Assembly (NCBI GenBank): GCA_002633005.1
Contig: NMRA01000018.1
Span: 597,138 to 644,093 of the forward strand
Length of the DNA: 46,956 bases
Source of the DNA: Phoronis australis
Lineage: Eukaryota > Phoronida > Phoronidae
Reading direction: 5' to 3'
The position numbers and the translations under genes were made by a program. Below the pieces are notes generated by a model that saw nothing but the letters and a program-made list of their open reading frames with translations, searched no databases and was not told the DNA's origin. Shown piece after piece: positions 44,683-46,956 of the stretch (the first letter of the stretch is position 1; every line of letters starts with the position of its first letter).

Positions 44683-46508
44683 GGGTAATGGTGAGTTTGC
44701 TTCTCAATACCTTCCAAGTGCAGGAAATATAGGTGAGTCACAAAACGACACGCATGTCAGTAGTGATAACTTTCTTTCGGAGGTATAAAACAAAGCCGGT
44801 ATTTGGTTTTACAATTTGAGAAAAGACTTTTTTTGAAAACTGAATTTGTTGTGTAAACATGCGCGCACCCAGTCTAAAATACATGTATAGGGGGGATAGA
44901 ATTCTTCGATATGTGGACCTTTTACTGAAAAAAATCAACGAGGACTAAGAAAAAACGGGGCCACTTGGTTCAGGCCTGCCAATCGTGCATCCGCTGTGGA
45001 CTTTGTTGACTTTTGTCTCGTTTACTTATTATTTCACTAGGGCGGATCTTTTTGCCCAATTCGCCAAATTGGGCCCCATCCCCTCCCTGGTAAAATGAAA
45101 GTGACACACCGTATAGGCTGCATGGTGATTTTAAACCACGCACAGTCGTTTGTAGTGCGCTATGATGGGCGCTAGCCTGAACCGTGGGCGCTTAATTGGA
45201 AATTCTCAAAAGTTGAGGGGGAACGCTTAGTAGATCAGTGAGCGTTTATGAAACACTTCAAAGGTAGGGAGTGGCCTTGTGCGTGAGCATTAGTCGTTAA
45301 CCTGATCGAGTGTTTGCGATGACAAGATATTAAAAGACTGCAATGGTAAAAAACGTTATAATAATACGATGTTGCGAGGCAAACTCCATCTAGTAGGGGT
45401 GACTTTCTAGATACCGTTACCACCTACACTGTACCCTTTTATCCACCAGGAATAATTTTGTTTTTAATTGCCCGTTTCAGCCGGAACAAGATTGTTTCTG
45501 TTGGAGTCTGAACATTTTACGGCGACAGTGGTCCGGGTAGTGAAAAGTTGCTGGTGGGGGGGGGGGGGGGGGGNGGGGTGTATGAAGAGAAGAATTAAAA
45601 GTTCGCTAACGACAATTTCGCATCTAGACCCATTTAGTTGAAATAGCTGGCTACGGGCATAGAATATAGGGTTTAGGGAACATCAACCTCGGGAAACATC
45701 GGAACAGGGAAATATCAGTTCTGGAATATTTCGGTCCCGGGGAATATCGTAAAGCATCGGGTCTTTTATAACCACCGGGAATCTATGAGTTCATTTTCAA
45801 ATAAACCACTGGCACCCGGGTGCTTAACAGAGACGAGCCGGTATACTCTTTCGTTTAGGACTGTCGCTGTTCTCTTTTGATGTGCAGCTTTGACGTGGTG
45901 CGCACGCGTGAGTTCACGCTCTTGAATCGCTGTAGTGGGCCTACATTTTATGTTGGCAACAAAGTGTGAAATACAAATCAGAAACAAGTAATGGGGCTTG
46001 AGAATTTCTTGGCAACTGAAAGTAAAGACGTGGCCGTTGATTGGCGATTAATGGGGTTGCCATTTTCACTTGGACTGTCTTACAGTGTATGTGATATAAA
46101 CGAGACGCACATCAAGTCATGGTACCGCTTGCACGCTAACAACGGGACCGACCGGCAGTGCCGCGGTGCGATCAGGGATACTGTCGTGGATATTTGGTAC
46201 ATGTAATAAGGACATCTTACGCGAAAAATAATCGTATTTGTCCACCACGAAGTTTGGTAAGTTGATCGCTTAAGAATTCGTATAAACACCGCTGTTTTTT
46301 GACATTTTTTCACGTGTTATGCAGTGGCAGAAACTTTCTTCGGCTAATCCGGAAAATTGCAAAATTGGCCGAAAATTTTAGCCAATGAAACCCTTCAAAG
46401 ATCGATTCTTCATGTCTCATGTTTACGCGACTTGTTTACAAGTCATCGGGAGGGCTGTTCTCGGTTAGTTAGTGTTCGTTTGAACTTGGATTTGGTAACA
46501 ACCAAATG
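44683..46508 (+). repeat. Dispersed repeat block B, right copy
   Basis: Reverse complement of 2570-4143 with several indels. Landmarks are TTTCTTTCGGAGGTATAAAAC, GGGCGCTAGCCTGAACYGTGGG, GGGGCTTGAGAATTTCTTGGC, GCGATCAGGGATACTGTCGT and CCACGAAGTTTGGTAAGTTGATCG. The frame 45991-46206 (GLENFLATESKDVAVDWR) is not preserved to its end in the left copy. Confidence 0.75.
45555..45578. other. Poly-G tract with one N
   Basis: A run of G with an N at 45574. It corresponds to a short C-rich stretch in block B near 3503-3512, so its length here may be an assembly or sequencing problem. Confidence 0.8.
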
Positions 46509-46956
46509 AAAGCACGTTCAAATCTCTATCTAATGTGATAGTTTGGAAAAAATCCAAAAAATTTTCGAGAAAATTGAAAATTTGCCGTTTTTTTTTGAAA
46601 TTCAAAGTCAAATAACTCGAAAACGGTAAGTCTGAGAAATACGCTCTCGCAGACTTTTTGAAAGGCCATACTTCAAGGAATCCACATGCAAAAATTCACG
46701 TCATTTGCTTTTCCCATAAAAAACGCGACAGCAGAGCGATTGAAACCGTGTGAACATGCCCCACAGCCGCCATCTTGAAGGTGACTTCCGGTTCAATAAT
46801 TTTTTATAAAAGCTTATTAAACTCAACGAACACTTGACCAGTTTGAAAGTGATTGGTTTGCAATTGCGCCCTCTACAGGAGAAAACGTTTTTAGCCCTAT
46901 TTCGGGGTGCGCATGCGCCACGTCCAATATTTCCGCCATCTTTAACCGGAAGTCAA
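46509..46956. promoter_or_regulatory. Right edge with paired YY1-like and ETS-like motifs
   Basis: CCGCCATCTT followed by ACTTCCGG (46769-46794), and CCGCCATCTTT followed by CCGGAAGT (46934-46954), pair a YY1-type core with an ETS-type core twice within 190 bp. Such pairs are frequent in metazoan housekeeping promoters. No coding start is visible before the window ends, so a promoter is only suggested. Confidence 0.3.

Noticed and set aside
45991-46206. 71-codon frame beginning MGLENFLATESKD as a gene
   Set aside because: The left copy of block B shares only the first part on the minus strand and diverges by indels, so there is no sign of protein-level conservation.
1-46956. A prokaryotic or phage-type defence or biosynthetic system
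   Set aside because: There are no operons, ribosome binding sites or long uninterrupted genes; introns, SINEs and metazoan genes show the window is animal DNA.

Overview
This is animal (metazoan) nuclear DNA, not prokaryotic. It has split genes with GT-AG introns, tRNA-derived SINEs, a CR1/Jockey-type non-LTR retrotransposon, a Ty3/Gypsy-type integrase remnant, MITEs and long low-GC gene-free stretches. The repeat mix (THAP-bearing elements, a TatD-carrying insertion, a HIRAN-like fragment) suggests a marine invertebrate, perhaps a deuterostome such as a hemichordate, echinoderm or cephalochordate. I cannot assign a species from the sequence alone.

The two convincing host genes sit head to head in the middle. 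On the minus strand is the 5' part of an Acinus (ACIN1) homologue: a SAP-domain first exon (16918-17055), a short exon (14815-14860) and an exon carrying the conserved NSFIKQYLE block (10320-10419). The rest of that gene must lie further left or outside the window. On the plus strand is a complete BLOC1S4 (cappuccino) homologue in five exons (17249-24856), predicted at 205 residues, with every intron in phase 0. Only 193 bp separate the two start codons, so they probably share a bidirectional promoter. Acinus is an RNA-processing and exon-junction-linked protein and BLOC1S4 a lysosome-related-organelle trafficking subunit, so the pairing looks like promoter sharing and not a pathway link.

The pair is bracketed by an inverted duplication. 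The left arm (about 190-6290) and right arm (about 40635-43030) both carry a THAP-domain exon and about 2.4 kb of matching sequence, and they face each other. The left copy keeps the upstream THAP exon and can be spliced in frame (96 residues); the right copy lacks exon 1 and has lost the splice acceptor. The left arm has been interrupted by a 3.5-kb insertion (1081-4604) with short inverted ends and a 5-bp target duplication, carrying a TatD-like ORF and an LTR-like segment. It has also been interrupted by a tRNA-derived SINE (4709-4864).

The remainder is repeats. There is a higher-order satellite with seven CTCF-like motifs at about 140-bp spacing in the Acinus intron (10640-11830). A dead non-LTR retrotransposon on the minus strand (about 25985-29660) is split by a MITE. 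Several MITEs lie at 25.6, 30.9, 31.9 and 39.7 kb. A dispersed repeat family with nuclear-receptor DR1-like motifs ends in hairpin/AATAAG arrays (32.3-36.9 kb), and a fold-back element carrying a second, frameshifted THAP gene is nested inside it (34554-35868). A Ty3/Gypsy integrase remnant lies at 43757-44328, and a 1.6-1.8 kb repeat ('block B') occurs at 2570-4143, 13205-13470 and 44683-46508. N runs and poly-G tracts mark places where the assembly is uncertain.
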